Positions 1 to 12,460 of a DNA stretch of 64,000 nt are shown here, piece by piece; position 1 is the first letter of the stretch; every line of letters starts with the position of its first letter. Location: NCBI GenBank assembly GCA_018806985.1, contig JADANN010000256.1, positions 1,835,501-1,899,500 on the forward strand. The letters are read 5' to 3'. Made by a program: the position numbers and the translations under genes. The notes beneath the pieces were generated by a model that ran no database searches, was not told the DNA's origin, and was given only the letters and a program-made list of their open reading frames with translations. This DNA is from Angiostrongylus vasorum (Eukaryota > Nematoda > Chromadorea > Rhabditida > Metastrongylidae).

Positions 1-130
1 ACTTTAACGATCACCCGTCATCGAGAGTGATCTGTGGAGCACAAGTTGGCGTTGAACACAGTTAGGCTGGAGCACATAATATTAAGTTTAAGTTGCGTTT
101 CACATAATACCTTGCCATGAGAAACGAATG
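1..130. repeat. SINE-C remnants
   Basis: Pieces ACCCGTCATCGAGAGTGATC and TTTCACATAATACCTTGCCA correspond to the start and end of the SINE-C family. Confidence 0.5.
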
Positions 131-1429
131 GGCATGCAAATAGAAGTTAAATACGCCCGGCATTCACGACTTTTGTCTAATACTCTATAAAGTTATTTGA
201 CCTGATACAAGGAAAATTAGTGGAAGCAAGGTGTAATATTTATGATCTAAATCATAAACAGAAGCGTTTAATCTCTTTGATGAAGAATACTGCGCAATTT
301 GAGATGTGTTTGTTCTGTCCAGGACCAAAGTAGGAAGAAAAAAAGTAAGGAGTGTTGCCTATGATGAAGCTTAGGACAGAAATGTATTCGAAATAAATAA
401 ATAAATCAAAAAGTAGTTCTTGAGATACTTCTGGAGGCGGGAACTTGCCTGCATTAGCCGTTGCTCCTTTCCCTGCAGTAGGTGATTGTGAGTGATTTAT
501 CACTAACAGAAAATCTATCAACTCAGCGGCTCAGGAACTTGAAGTGCCTAAATGGGTCAGAGCAGATTGGCTGACAGTGAAGAGCTAACCGATGGCCCTT
601 CACTGAACAGCATCCTATGCCCCGTCACTTTCTCCCTGTCATAAAAGTGTTTTGATTTCCTTGGCCCTTTGGTAAATTGTACTCAAGAATTCGCTGCCGA
701 CAGCAGCCAGAGTCATTAAAGAGAGTGTGTTTTTGTTCTTTATCTTGGCTTTGAAATGTTGTGAAAATCAAGCGAATCTATAACAACAAATATCTTACAC
801 TGGCATAACAAGAAAAAGCTCGTGATCGCAAAAAATTCTACTGTAGAGGAAAATCTTCGCCAATGCACACAATCGTGTTTGTAGAAAACATCACTGGAGG
901 ACCATGATATCATGGAAGTCTTCTAGGAAAGTCATTTGGGTTACTGCAAAGTATCGAACAGCTCTACTACTCCACAGTTTCCATCGCTTCAAAAATATTT
1001 CCCTTAACGGTTGTAGCAGAAGTGCATTTGGACGCCGAAGTTCAATCTTCAATGTTGATAGCATCATCAAAGTGGAGAAAACCTTCGGTAGAAAAAAGAT
1101 TAGCTCAATGGTGCCACAATCTTTTAGCCAAATTTCGAAAACTTTTTGATCACTTTTATTTGGTAAATTCCTTTCTTGACATTCGAGATGCAACCTAAGG
1201 AGAGTTTCCACAGAGGTTCCCTCTTTCTGTCTTCGAAACAGTGATAGTCGGACACAAGACCTCCGCCCAGCTTATAAACACGGGCATGAAGGTGTACTAT
1301 CGGATCAACGATTTTTTTCGGATTTGAAAGGAAATTCCACTACAACACTTTAGTGGTGTTGGTCCTATTCAGTTGCAGCACTTCGCCACAGATTTTCTTC
1401 AATCATAGTCACAATAAACGAACAATAAT

Positions 1430-1720
1430 TAGATATGTTTATAATGTTCAAATTACACAAGGTTGTTACATAACCTTTATTCTGCTAACGTTTCGATGTC
1501 TCCGTCTTCTTCAAAGGCGATGCTCCAGGTCGATGTCCACAGTCGTTCGACCTCGTGTTGTGGGTCGTAATAGTCGCACTGAGTTGAACCTTTTTGAGTG
1601 GAGCAGCGCTCGAATGAAGTAATCTCACTTGGTGCAGACCTTTTATACAAAACGGTTATAAAAAACTTGAAAAAAGGCCACCAAATTTCATAAGGAGGCG
1701 CGTAACGCAATGGTAGTCAT
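1430..1720 (-). repeat. Penelope-type terminal repeat fragment with hammerhead-like motif
   Basis: Minus strand 1518-1481 reads TTGAAGA, a GACGGAGACATC stem region, then GAAACGTTAGC. CUGANGA has a first-base change; the GAAACGTTAGC half is intact. Confidence 0.5.
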
Positions 1721-2065
1721 GCAGTTCATCACGTGACGGTGCTAGTTCGACCCTGCCTGGGCCCACTAGGCACTTCATTCCTTCGGCGTCGGGAATTGGT
1801 ACCAAACCTGTCTCTAAGCATTCCGTTCTCCCCAATCTTCATGGGAACGCCCTGGTTCTGCCTCCTTAGAGCCCAGAAAGAATCAACTGGACCAGCATTC
1901 AAAGGCATTCATAAAGAGGACGAGTATGCTCGTCCAGCATCTGAACCCACAGGCAAAATGTTCGAACACCTTCGTGGACGGAAGGAATCGAATCGAACGC
2001 AAGAGGTGCTGGGATCCAATCTGTCTCATGCCGTCGGAGAGGGAGAACTATTGATGATTAGCCAA
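1690..2065 (+). repeat. SINE-B (tRNA-derived) copy
   Basis: Head GGCGCGTAACGCAATGGTAG (box-A-like) and GCTAGTTCGACCCTG (box-B-like), body continuing to the TGCTGGGATCC block near 2008. Confidence 0.75.
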
Positions 2066-2265
2066 GAGAGATAAACGCAATCTTAGAAATTTTAGACAGC
2101 ATGTGAAAGAAGTCGCCGCATTCAAACTACGCATAGCCATCTCCACGACCGACTTCCTATTAACCTCTCCATTGATCAACCAATTCTTCATATTCATGTT
2201 GAGCATAATCCTTTGCTCAACAAGAATGTAAAGCAGTACGCATATCTACGTTGAACTTGAGCGCA

Positions 2266-2550
2266 TGTGGCGCCGTGGTCGGAGGTGCCCTACAACACTC
2301 ACATGGGACACATGGGATCGATTCCTGCGCCCGTGGCTCACCAAGCCATACATCTCTCCGGGGTCGGAATATTGATACCAATTTGTATGGGAGGATAGCA
2401 GCACTGGCTCGATACATCGGTGGGCTACGACAACAATTCATTGTAAAGGCCAGATATGCATTCAATCACCTCCAAACGATGCTTAGTGAAGTCGAATGCA
2501 TGGCGCATCCCTCAGGAATTGATGAAAGTCGAGGCCTTTATTTTTTTTAT
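2266..2550 (+). repeat. SINE-A (tRNA-derived) copy
   Basis: The tRNA-like head TGGCGCCGTGGTCGGAGG resembles a pol III box A and GGATCGATTCC resembles box B. It is followed by the family body ending TCAGGAATTGATGAAAGTCG. Confidence 0.8.
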
Positions 2551-2559
2551 ACGTCGAAC

Positions 2560-3780
2560 ACGACAATTTAGATCATTGAAGCCGATAAAATTAGTGAGAA
2601 GTGCCACCGAAATGGGTGGAGAAGAAAAGCGACCGAGGTACGTACCGCGAACAGCACGAGCTTGCGTTCCCAATCTCCTTCGAGGTCCTTTCTGTTGCTA
2701 AAGCGATATGGTTCGACAACAGATTTGTCTTGTAATCAAAAACGCTAAATCTAACACCTGGCTTTACAATATTCACATATAGTGATGCAGATTACACGAG
2801 TGCTCCATAATTTACAACTGCTTTCAGTGCAGTACTTTTTAGTGTCTTGTTGTATTTCTCGTACTTGCTAATTGAACCACTCGGCACGGCTATTTTTACG
2901 ACCTTCGATAGCATCATGGTGTCTAATCATAGGATGGAAAGAAACCTGTGTCAATATGACCTCGTTTCTATCTATTAACTATCGTCATGTTGTAATACGT
3001 CGTGTAAATTCATTGTGCCTTTTATTTTCTACGTGATGAAGTTCCGTAGTCACTTTTCCACTCTCCCATACGAAAAAGTGCTATGGTTTACAGTCGGACT
3101 TTACCTGAAGATATCTAGAGGTGATCAATTTGGTCTATTTCAATTTCTCTAATTTTATTTCTGCAGCATTAGCTCCACAGATCCGCTTGGCTTACGCCAT
3201 CGTGAAACAGACCATTGGCGAAAAATCGTCGCTTTTTTAGGAGATATTGTCCTTCCGAATTTCACGTTTCGTGCTGTCATTCGTTGAGCTCACGCGCTAA
3301 AGCAGAAGTGCCCACTTAATGATTACTTCAGAACTTCGCTCGCTGAGATGCCCTCATTTTCGCTCTCTTTTGGGAAAGGAAAAATTCCTAAAAATACGGT
3401 TCTGGCCTGATGTTGAATGTTCATCGTGATCAACAGTGGTGTTGAAATGGTTAGACGTTCTTCTTCTGTTACTCAATTGAAAAACAAGCGGGAAGTAGAT
3501 AGTTGCACCCACCAATTCTGGTGATGAGCGATTTTTTTTGCGTAGACACCAACCCAGGGACACTTTATTACTCGGCACTACATTGCATTTGTCTGTTTCT
3601 AATATATTGAATTGAACTTATTTATTGTTTGTTGTGATGTAAATCTACTGAGACTGAATGTGAACTTCACAAAATACGAACTCTATTAAATACAGTATTT
3701 CGACCTATGGAGCTCATCTGATCTTAATAACAATGTTTCAGCTTTTATTTGCAGCCTATTCCTTTTCATGGCAAAGTATG
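2560..3780. other. No supported feature
   Basis: I see no exon series, repeat-family copy or transposase motif here. The same holds for 130-880, 3990-5000, 10600-11570 and 12470-13860. Confidence 0.5.
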
Positions 3781-3784
3781 ATGT

Positions 3785-3925
3785 GAAACATAAACACGAG
3801 GATGCTGAGATATAAGCAAAACTCAGAAGCTCAGATAGGCTTCGGACACGCAATTACTATTTATGGGGGGCTCACGTGCTATCCACCATACAAACCGAGG
3901 CGCTTGCCTTGTTTTGCTCTCAACC
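3785..3925 (-). repeat. SINE-C fragment
   Basis: Contains GAGGATGCTGAGATATAAGC and CCGAGGCGCTTGCC, matching the tRNA-like part of the family. Confidence 0.55.
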
Positions 3926-5005
3926 ATGCAAGGATAATTCCGAATTCGAACGTCAAATGAGGTCCCGAGTTCCAATGATAGTCCAGCATCATCGTAATTC
4001 CATTTAAAACTGTCGGAAATAGGAACTTTAGATAACTTCGTCAAGTGGGTTTGTATGGAAGTGAGCTTTTTTGGTCTGTGCTCCAAATACGTGCAGAAGC
4101 AGTTTACCAACTTATTCGTGTTTCAAAGCTGCTCTCGTAACCTACTTATTCCGATCCTCATCTTCCATACCCATATAAATGCTACTCTTCTTTATGCATG
4201 ATCGCTTGTGTAAAGCTGAATGGGTGCCGGTTTTTATGTAGTGAGAGTTTCTACGTAGTGTCACTAACACCACGATAATATGATGTCATCATGATAAATT
4301 GCCTTACGTTTGCATGTTTACCTCATCATCGTAGCAACGGAGATTGGATATTGGACGAAGTTGTATAGCCGGTGTTCAAACCACTCGACATCGTTACTTA
4401 TGCTAAGAGGGCGCTCAACACCTTAACAGGTTAACAACGCAAATAAAAAGTTAATCAACGACATGACTTGTCTCGGCCCTCAACAAACCAAATCATCACC
4501 AGAGGTGAACTTCTTTGGGGTCGACAAGGGCCGGGCGGCATTATTTTTATCGCTATGGAACACAGCGGTCTCTCGAAACTCAGTCCGAAAAGAATACTCG
4601 AAGTAAACACGAAGTGTCAGTTAACTGGAAATTGTTTGTTGAAGGTGCTCCATTCAAATCTTAAGGAAATGAAGATGTCTCTATGCTAGGAAAGTCATCT
4701 AGGTTCAAGTATTTCTCCTCTGTTTCTGTCAATCTTTGTGTTGTTTCCGTTAATTAAATTGCAGGAGTGCAACATGTGAGAGTAATTGGAAGCTTAGGGA
4801 GAGGAGACGACAAAATTAACGCCTCACAGCAACAGAGGAGGAAACAAGAAAAGAGAAACACACAGATTACAGAAAAGTGTAAGCACGGACAGTAGTAAAT
4901 ATGGACAAATCCACATAAATACAAGGAAAACTGGCATGTTAAATTTTTTTTAAAACCATTCCTCAGAAAAAATATAGCAAAAAAAATATAAACGGATAAA
5001 AGATA

Positions 5006-5270
5006 GAGCTCTCGGCGTTGATCAATCCCTGAGGGATGCGCTATGCATTCGACTTCATTGAGCATCGTTTCGAGCTGACTGAATGCATATCTGGCCTTTG
5101 CAATGACTAGCAGTGGGCTACCGATATATCGAGCCAGTGCTGCCATCATCCCAGACAAGTCTGTTACCAATTTGCCGACCCCGGAGGGATGAAAGGCTTG
5201 AAGTGCCATGGGCACGGGGATCGATTCCACGTGCGTGTGTCAGGGCGCCTCCGACCACTGCACCGCACGT
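5006..5270 (-). repeat. SINE-A copy
   Basis: Complete copy; tail GCTCTCGGCGTTGATCAATC at the left, box-B-like GGGATCGATTCCACG near 5217, head near 5260. Confidence 0.8.
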
Positions 5271-5639
5271 GACCTCTCGCAGCACTGTATTGGAATTTAA
5301 CTGAATGAGTCCTCACATGTGCATTTAACTTTGAGTGAGTAAGACCGAACTGAATCTCTGAGAAGGTAACATTTTTCTCTGAGAAGGTACTTTGTAATTT
5401 TCTTAGCTACCCCATTACCGTCTTGTTGCTCTGATATGTTTCTAATGAAACTGCAATGACATGCAATCAAACAACTGAAATACTCAAGCTGCTCAATACC
5501 CACTTCATAATAATGGCAAAACAGTGATACATCCCGTAATACGGGCATGCTCAACACTTAAAAAGTGAAAAAAAATATATATTCTAGAGGGATCTCGATC
5601 TTGTTTAATTGAGAAATGATGTAAATAACACACGATTCG

Positions 5640-5930
5640 TTGAAAACTCTGTCTACAACCACATTGATGCTAAGATATTTGTAAGGTTTGCAACCCAACC
5701 CAGATCGAACTCTAATTACACTTTCACGGTGCTCATGTGTTTCTCACGGAACCATTGAGACGCTCGCTCTACATTTCTCTCAGCCAGTTTTTTTGTATTT
5801 AACGGTGCCATCAGCAACTACCCGTCAACGGGAGTGATGACGAGCAGAAATCGGCATTAAACCCAGTTAAGCTGAGGCTATAGTCCAAATCACAATCTGT
5901 AAGTCTTATCTTTTTTATCTTACCATGCAA
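5640..5930 (-). repeat. SINE-C copy, left arm of an inverted pair
   Basis: Includes TAACGGTGCCATCAGCAACT and CCCAGTTAAGCTGAGGCTAT; mirrored by 5950-6235. Confidence 0.75.
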
Positions 5931-5949
5931 AAAATAATATTGGGCAGAA

Positions 5950-6235
5950 GATAAATGTTACGCATTGTGATTTCGATTACAACCTCAGCTTAAATGGGTT
6001 TAATACCGTCTTGTGCTCCACAGACTATTCCCGTCAACGGATGATTGCTGATGGCACCGCAAAGTATAAAACTGGCCGAGAGAAAAAGCAGACCGAGTGC
6101 CTCGGTGGTGCAGGGAGTAACATCTGAGCCCCCCGGAAAGATGAATCATGGTTCGATCTGGCCTGGGGTTTAAATTTTGCCAGTATCTCAGCACCATTGT
6201 AGTTCACTCTTTGCTCGAGGTCGCATACTGGCCTG
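5950..6235 (+). repeat. SINE-C copy, right arm of an inverted pair
   Basis: Contains GCCTCGGTGGTGCAGGGAGT (box-A-like) and ATGGTTCGATCTGGCC (box-B-like), ending CTCAGCACCATTGTAGTTCA. Confidence 0.75.
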
Positions 6236-6385
6236 GTTGTTAAACTATGATTTTCACTCCATGACTTAAACCAGGAAGCGCATCCGACTTTGGATTACTT
6301 TAGTTGTTGCTACGCTCCAACATTCACTGTCCACTTGCAAGGTACTATCATTACCACCGTTAATATAACTAACATAATCATTTTT

Positions 6386-9290
6386 ACTTGAATACTTGGA
6401 TATTGGACGGTCCGTCTTCACCAGCTGTGCGGAACCCAGCACGTAGGCCATTCGTTCCCTTCTCTCGCAATCGTAGTACATGGTGGTGGTCTTGTTCGAA
6501 CATGGTATCAGTCTCGTACCGTGATCTGTAAAACAACTGCAGCTGTGGGTACAGCTGATTAACTATGTTTACGAACACGTCCGCCCAACGTGTAGGTGGT
6601 CGACCTAGGCGACGTTTGCATTCTGTTGAAGTCCACTCTATTGTTCTTTTCGTCGATCTGTCGTCTGTTCTTCTCATTATGTCACCGGCCCATCTATGTT
6701 TCGCTATCGATGTATACTCCCTGGATATCGAAGATGTGACAGATTTCGAAGGTCAGAGCTTCGCATTCCGGCTAGATATTGAGAGTGCCGGTTATATTTC
6801 AGAAGACATCGCTCAACCGCTCTGTGAGCAGTGCGAATCATTCTTGACGTAGTTGAAGTATCAACCTACGCCTCCGCAGCATAATAGAGCGCTGGGAGGA
6901 CCGTAGAATTGAAGAGATGAGCGCGAATTTTCAGGTCCTTAAGTTGGTCAGTGGCTTGTTTGAGAGGTCCGAGTGAGGCCCAAGCTGCTCTCCTTCTTCT
7001 ATCTATTTCCTCCCTCATGTTGTTTTCCATATTCATTGATTGCCCAAGGTATACATACGAGGTGGTCTCTGCAATGAGAGCTCCATCCAATTCTACTTTT
7101 TCCGCCTTCGCACCACGGGTTTTTTCATGAACTGGGTCTTCTTTCGATTTGTGCGAAGTCCAATCTTTTTTCCCCCGCTTCGTTGAGCTTGTTGATCATC
7201 ATCTTTGCTTCGCTAGTACTTCTTGGGAAGATGACAATGTCGTCGGCAAAACCAAGGTTTGATACGAATTTTCCATCAATATTTATGCCTTTCTCATCGC
7301 AATCGAGTGGCTTCATTATCCAATGCAGTGCGGCACTGAACAGCCTTGGCGATATTGTGTCGCCTTGTAGAACCCCTTTTTCTTCTCGACAAACTTCGAT
7401 GACGCTGGACACGGCTTGGATGTGCTCCATGAAGCAAAATCCTTTTCGAAATCCTGCTTGCTCGACTGGTTGCTCCTCATCCAATGTCGTTGATATGCGC
7501 GAGAGGATAACCTTCGCGAAGAGCTTGTAGAGTACACTCAACAAGCGTGTGGGACGATAGCTACGAAGATCCCTTTGGTCTCCTTTCTTGGGCAGGGATG
7601 ACCGTGCGCGACGTCCTCCACTACTCTGGGATTTTTTTTCCTTTTGAAGGTAGGCTGTAATATGACTTGCGAGAAGTACACGTAAATTGTGACCTCCAGC
7701 TCTAAGCAAATCGGCGGTAACATTGTCTGGTCCTGGAGCTGTGCCTCTTTTCATGCTTTCTATCACAAGTCGAATCTCCGACAGAAGAATTCCAGGTGGG
7801 TTTTTTTCTAGTGGGAATACTGGGGTCCGGGACGGTGATTGTGGAACGGAAACGTTTGGTGTAGAACGTTTCCGCTATTAATTCCATATCATGGCGGGAA
7901 CTTTTGACGATCCCATCTTCGTTCATCAGGGAACGTTGAACTGACAGCGCAGCGGAACGTTATAATCACACGAGTCCCAACGGCATTTTTCCTGACTGCT
8001 TCTTTTCTCTTCTGTTTCCAGTGGTTTCTTCTGCTTGTACCGTTGTAGATCTTCCTACAAAGCTCTTCTACAGCAGGCATTTATTACTAACCATGTTAAA
8101 CGTGTTGCAGTAGGATCAAGCTTCAGTTTCCTTCTCTTTTTGAGCAACTCCTTAGTAGTGACGGAGATGCGATCCGATCTTCTTGCTTGAGGAACTGAGG
8201 CGAATTCGACACAGCTTTTCAGTCCTTCGACAAGCAGCTCGTAGTCTTCGGTCAGGTCTTATTTAATCTGCCAGTCACGTTTGGATAGGTCTTCGTTCAG
8301 AATGTTGTCGTCGTATACAGCTAGACTTTTTCTTCGTGGTCGATGAAGAGAGTTCTTTTCCAGCTTGCGGCTGAATCGAATCTTCGCACGAAGGCGGTGA
8401 TCGGAACCAGTACAGAATGACGGGACTACCGATGTGTCAAGTAGACACCATCTTCTATTTATCAGAATACGGTCGATCTCCGCATGAGGCATACCGCTGG
8501 GAGACTCCCATGTCCAAAGGCGGATTTCTTTCTTATGGAAAAACGAGTTTCCATGGAAGAGACGTGCTGCAGACAGGAGTCCTGCGAGACGGTTTCCCAT
8601 TTTCGTTTCTTTCTCCTAATCCAAAATTTCCGATCCTGTATTCGCTCTCGTTGGCCTTTCCTATTCTGGCGTTGAGGTCTCCGACAACAAATTTACGACA
8701 CGCTTTATCATTGCGGATGACTTCCTCCAACTGATAGTAGAACGCGTTTAATTCGTACTCAGCTGCGTCGGTCGGTGAGTAGCAGTTGATGACAATGATC
8801 TCCTTATGATGCGACAGTTGAAGACGGAGGACGGCTATGCGAGGGGAAAGGGTCTCGTATTAGTCGACGAGATGGACAATGGACGGGTGGACGACAAAGC
8901 CTCCGCCGCCGACATTTCGTGACGGGACCTTTTCTCCACGGATCACAAGGGTCCCGTTGTTTAGTTGGCATCTTCTTGATTTTTTGCTTTTTGTAATGGC
9001 ATCACATGAAATTTAATGCGATCTGCGGCTACAAGAAGGGTGTGAAGATCGGCGTTTGTGGAGAGTGTTCTGGCATTATACGTGAATAGTAAGAAACAAT
9101 CCCCATGGCGTGTGGTGCGTGTGTTCGTCTGATCTGAGTCCAACGACGTCCCGCGAAACCCGAGATTTTCTGGCCTCTCACCGGCTGGCTCACCGCCTGA
9201 CGTCATAGGTGGGAGCACCATGCGTGCGAAGTACTGAAGCTGGCCTATTGCTGGTCGTGCAACTTGGTCGTCCCTGGAGTCCTGACGTAA
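6386..9290 (-). mobile_element. RTE-clade non-LTR retrotransposon, near full length, decayed
   Basis: Read on the minus strand, broken frames carry an APE-type endonuclease (TYNARTLSTNADLHTLL near 9080; [11 protein letters not shown] near 8690; TGSDHRLRAKIRFS near 8390) followed by a reverse transcriptase (APGPDNVTADLL near 7735; LLSVLYKLFAKVILSRI near 7520; GDTISPRLFSAAL near 7370; FADDIV near 7235; ETTSYVYLGQSMNMEN near 7040). The RTE C-terminal motif GRPPTRWADVF lies near 6595. Order and motifs identify the RTE clade. It is dead: there are multiple frameshifts, an endonuclease Glu in the usual LQET motif reads LQKA, and the RT segment with motif A is missing near 7385. Its 5' and 3' ends match the short RTE-derived repeats elsewhere in the window. 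Confidence 0.92.
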
Positions 9291-9574
9291 CCTTGCAAGG
9301 GCGTACCCAGGTCTTCACCACGATATTGATCGGAGGGAGGTGTGTTTTCGGCGAAGGATCCTCGGTATTGTCATTCTTATTATCACTATTATTGCAATAA
9401 GTTATCATGTATTCCTTACTGCTATTTTCGTTCTATTTTAACTTCGGATGCCTTCTCTTTAATTACAAAATGCATACTGTGTTTTGAGATCCGACTTTTC
9501 TCCTCCATCTTCGTTATAACCCTGCTCTTGTTTCTACGTTCACCTTTGCTCGAATTGTGATAAAAGGATAAAAG

Positions 9575-9846
9575 GACAAAGCTCTCGGCGTTGATCAATC
9601 CATGAGGGATGCGTCATGCATTCGACTTCACTAAGCATCGTTTGGAGGTGATTGAATGCGTATCTGGCCTTTACAATGAATCGTAGTAGCCCACCGATGT
9701 ATAGAGCTAGTGCTGCAATCCTCTCAGACAAGTTTGGTACCAATTTGCCCACCCCGGAGTCATGAAAGGCTTGGTGGGCCATGGACGCGAGGATCGATTC
9801 CACGCGTGTGTGTCAGGGCGCCTCCCATCACTGCGCCACACGTGCC
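9575..9846 (-). repeat. SINE-A copy
   Basis: Complete copy with tail GCTCTCGGCGTTGATCAATC at the left and box-B-like GGATCGATTCC near 9792. Confidence 0.8.
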
Positions 9847-9849
9847 TTC

Positions 9850-10574
9850 AAATTGTGATATTCGACAAAAAATAAAAAAAAATGCGGATGTAAACAATTT
9901 TTGGCAAGACTTTTTAGAATGGGTGGGTTGCAGCAAAAACTGCTGGAAATGTCATGATCGCAGTGCACTAGGAAATCAAAGTGACTATGTAGTGCATCAT
10001 GTTCTGAAATGTTTGGAAATGGGGATGACAATCTTCAAGATAGAGGATCGCACGCCAACTACCGGCAGTTGAGCATTTGAAGTCGTTAATTAGACTAGAA
10101 GCATGCATAGAGCTTAGGGATAGAATAGGTAGAATCATAGAAACAATTTCGAAAATAGCCAGCCGAATTTTGAATAAGAAACAAAAAATAAAGTTAAAAA
10201 CCTCGGAAAAAAGGGTGAAAGGTGGACGAAAGCCTAGTAGATCACTGAAGTTAATTTTGTGCTTCTTCCATCTCGTAACACTCTTTCTTGATTGTGTAGC
10301 AAGGAACGACCAAAACTGGACTCTGTTGGGTATCGGAAGATGCTCTGCACAAGGTCGGACAAACGAAAAATGCGAAAGCACTTCCGAAAAACTGTTACTA
10401 GAGAGAAGCGTTGTCCAGAAATCGAACAAAAGACGTGATGACTTCGGATTCGGCCACCTGCATTGTTCATTGAACGTACCATTGGTAACGGCAAAAATAC
10501 TAATAAATCATAAAAATATCGCTTCGGGCATTGTTTGCTCCTTCGAATCTCGTGTTAATCGCTTTGCTATTTGA
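9850..10574 (+). other. Unrecognised open region, possible decayed coding DNA
   Basis: An in-frame reading ends at 10072 with a Cys-rich segment (WVGCSKNCWKCHD), and a 165-codon ORF runs 10077-10574 (KR-rich, RIGRIIETISKIASRILNKK). The minus strand is also open for about 150 codons over 9968-10429. No domain is recognised and no convincing splice sites define an exon. It could be an unknown element's coding remnant or chance. Confidence 0.3.
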
Positions 10575-11574
10575 AAGCGAGCCAAGACGGCAATTTAAAG
10601 TGAACAAAAGGACATTGTAGTACCTCGGAGATGAAGATGGATGCATTCAATCAATAGGGCACTTGTCTCTCCTACTCTTTAATAGTACTTGTCTTCGTGT
10701 GTACTTGCACATGAGGTGCTTCAGCATGGTTATATGAGAGAAACTCTACAAGATATATTGAGGGTGCTTTGATGTTCTCTACAAAAACTAGGTCTGATTC
10801 GTGCTGCAGATGGGGGATGCGGTTTTCATTGGTGTCTATTAGAGTAATCTCATAATTCAACAGATAATTGAACTACTGTTCATATCTTTATTACTGATAT
10901 TAATACAACTACGATTACGGAAGTTTGGCAACGAACCAAACACTTTGAAGACTTCTTCCAAAATATAATCGGCTTTTAGAGGCTTTTAGACTGGTGGATT
11001 TTCGTTAGATGAAAATAGCATCTTTCCTAATCCGCACGAGATGATTTAGGTATCAAATGTTTCACAGATGATCGGCACTCCACCGCTGACGTCAAAAGGT
11101 TTCAGCGGTGGTTTTAAAACATGTGTGAGGACGAACATAAGCTACGACTTGATTTCATAATATTCGAAGCATCACACATTTTTTCATAATTATTACATAG
11201 AGAACTCTGTTGGAAGCGATTCCACATCTTGCGTACACCCGATGCCTTAGGTCTACCAATTTTCGTCCTTCGAACGCGTACGAATCCAATCTGCGCCAAA
11301 ATGTGCTATTAGGGTGGTCGATCAACACTGTAATTACACCCTGGGTTGAAAAAAGTTTTGTTGAGATAAAATAGGGGTTTAAAGAAAAAACGTGGAAATG
11401 TTGCGTTAATTTTTTTTGCCAATTGTTTCCACATGCTCTAATAAACCGGCATGAAAGGTTTTAGTGCTTTTTTCAACACATTCGTTTCTCCTCCTCACGT
11501 TAGTCCTCGTAGTTTACTTCCAGCAATGGAACGTGTACAAGTACCAGCTTTTCATCTATAAAACGCCTGCATCT

Positions 11575-12170
11575 GCGAATACACGGGTCACTTTATGCAC
11601 AAACGTGTCCGCATTTCACGTAGATGGTTGACTTAGAGGGCACTTGAATCTTTGAATTTTTTGGTCCTCTATACAGTTCGTCCATCCATCTGTGGTCTCC
11701 TTTCTCATATCACTGGCACATCTATCTCTCGATACCCAGTTGTAATCTTCGGAATTCTGAAGTTCGGATACGTTGCGAGTGTGTGAGCAACGCAGTGATA
11801 ACTTTACGGGTGCCGGCTATATTTCAGAAGACATTTTTTTAAAGCGCTCTTTGGTTGCTGCCAAAATTTTGCACAGGTTTTAAGTATCATCCCACGTCTC
11901 TGCACCATAAGAGAGCGCTGGAATGACAACTGAGTAGAACAGTTCAGGGCAGAGTTTCGCTCTCTGAATGGTCTCTTCCTTTATGCTGTTCTTCATTCAT
12001 TGAAGACATGTATAAAATACTTTTTGTGGTCAAGAACGGTCCAGTTTGATGCATTCAAATTCATTTACATTCATTCATTTACACCACAAACTTTTCAAAA
12101 CTTGGACTTTCTTGCCATTTATTTGAAATAGTAGGTACTCGACACATTATGTCATCCTAGAGTGGTCGAT
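11575..12170 (-). mobile_element. RTE non-LTR 3' fragment
   Basis: On the minus strand this parallels the 3' third of the element at 6386-9290. It shares blocks such as GCCGGCTATATTTCAGAAGA (11813-11832) with 6788-6807 and the segment resembling the GRPPTRW region near 11620. Heavily degraded and 5'-truncated, as expected of non-LTR insertions. Confidence 0.75.
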
Positions 12171-12344
12171 CATATTTTTTTAATCCTAGTTCCATATCTA
12201 CAATTGGTTCAAATGTCGTACTCAAGTCAATTGATAGGATAAGTATGCAAAGAAGTTACTGCCGACAAAACGTTCCGCTCACATCTAGACCGTGCTAAAG
12301 ATGTCGGAAAGCCTTAGAAAGTCTGTGTCTAGATGGAAGAGAAG

Positions 12345-12460
12345 ATTACTCAATCAACAATAATCTAACCACAATGACGCTGAAATATTTGCAAAACTCC
12401 GGACCGCAGGTGTCTGCGGTGGGGGAACGAACGCGCTATTACCATTTCCAGGGGCTAACA
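12345..12460 (-). repeat. SINE-C fragment
   Basis: Contains GCTGAAATATTTGCAAAACT and CATTTCCAGGGGCTAAC. Confidence 0.6.

Noticed and set aside
891..1211. 106-codon minus-strand ORF, with an 81-codon plus ORF overlapping
   Set aside because: No motif recognised, no splice context, and all three minus frames are partly open; similar lengths arise by chance in this window.
4754..5230. 158-codon minus-strand ORF
   Set aside because: Its first half is translated SINE-A, and the rest is hydrophobic chance frame.
11460..11650. Plus-strand frame with a hydrophobic run (FLLLTLVLVVYF)
   Set aside because: Its 3' half is antisense RTE-derived sequence and it has no splice context.
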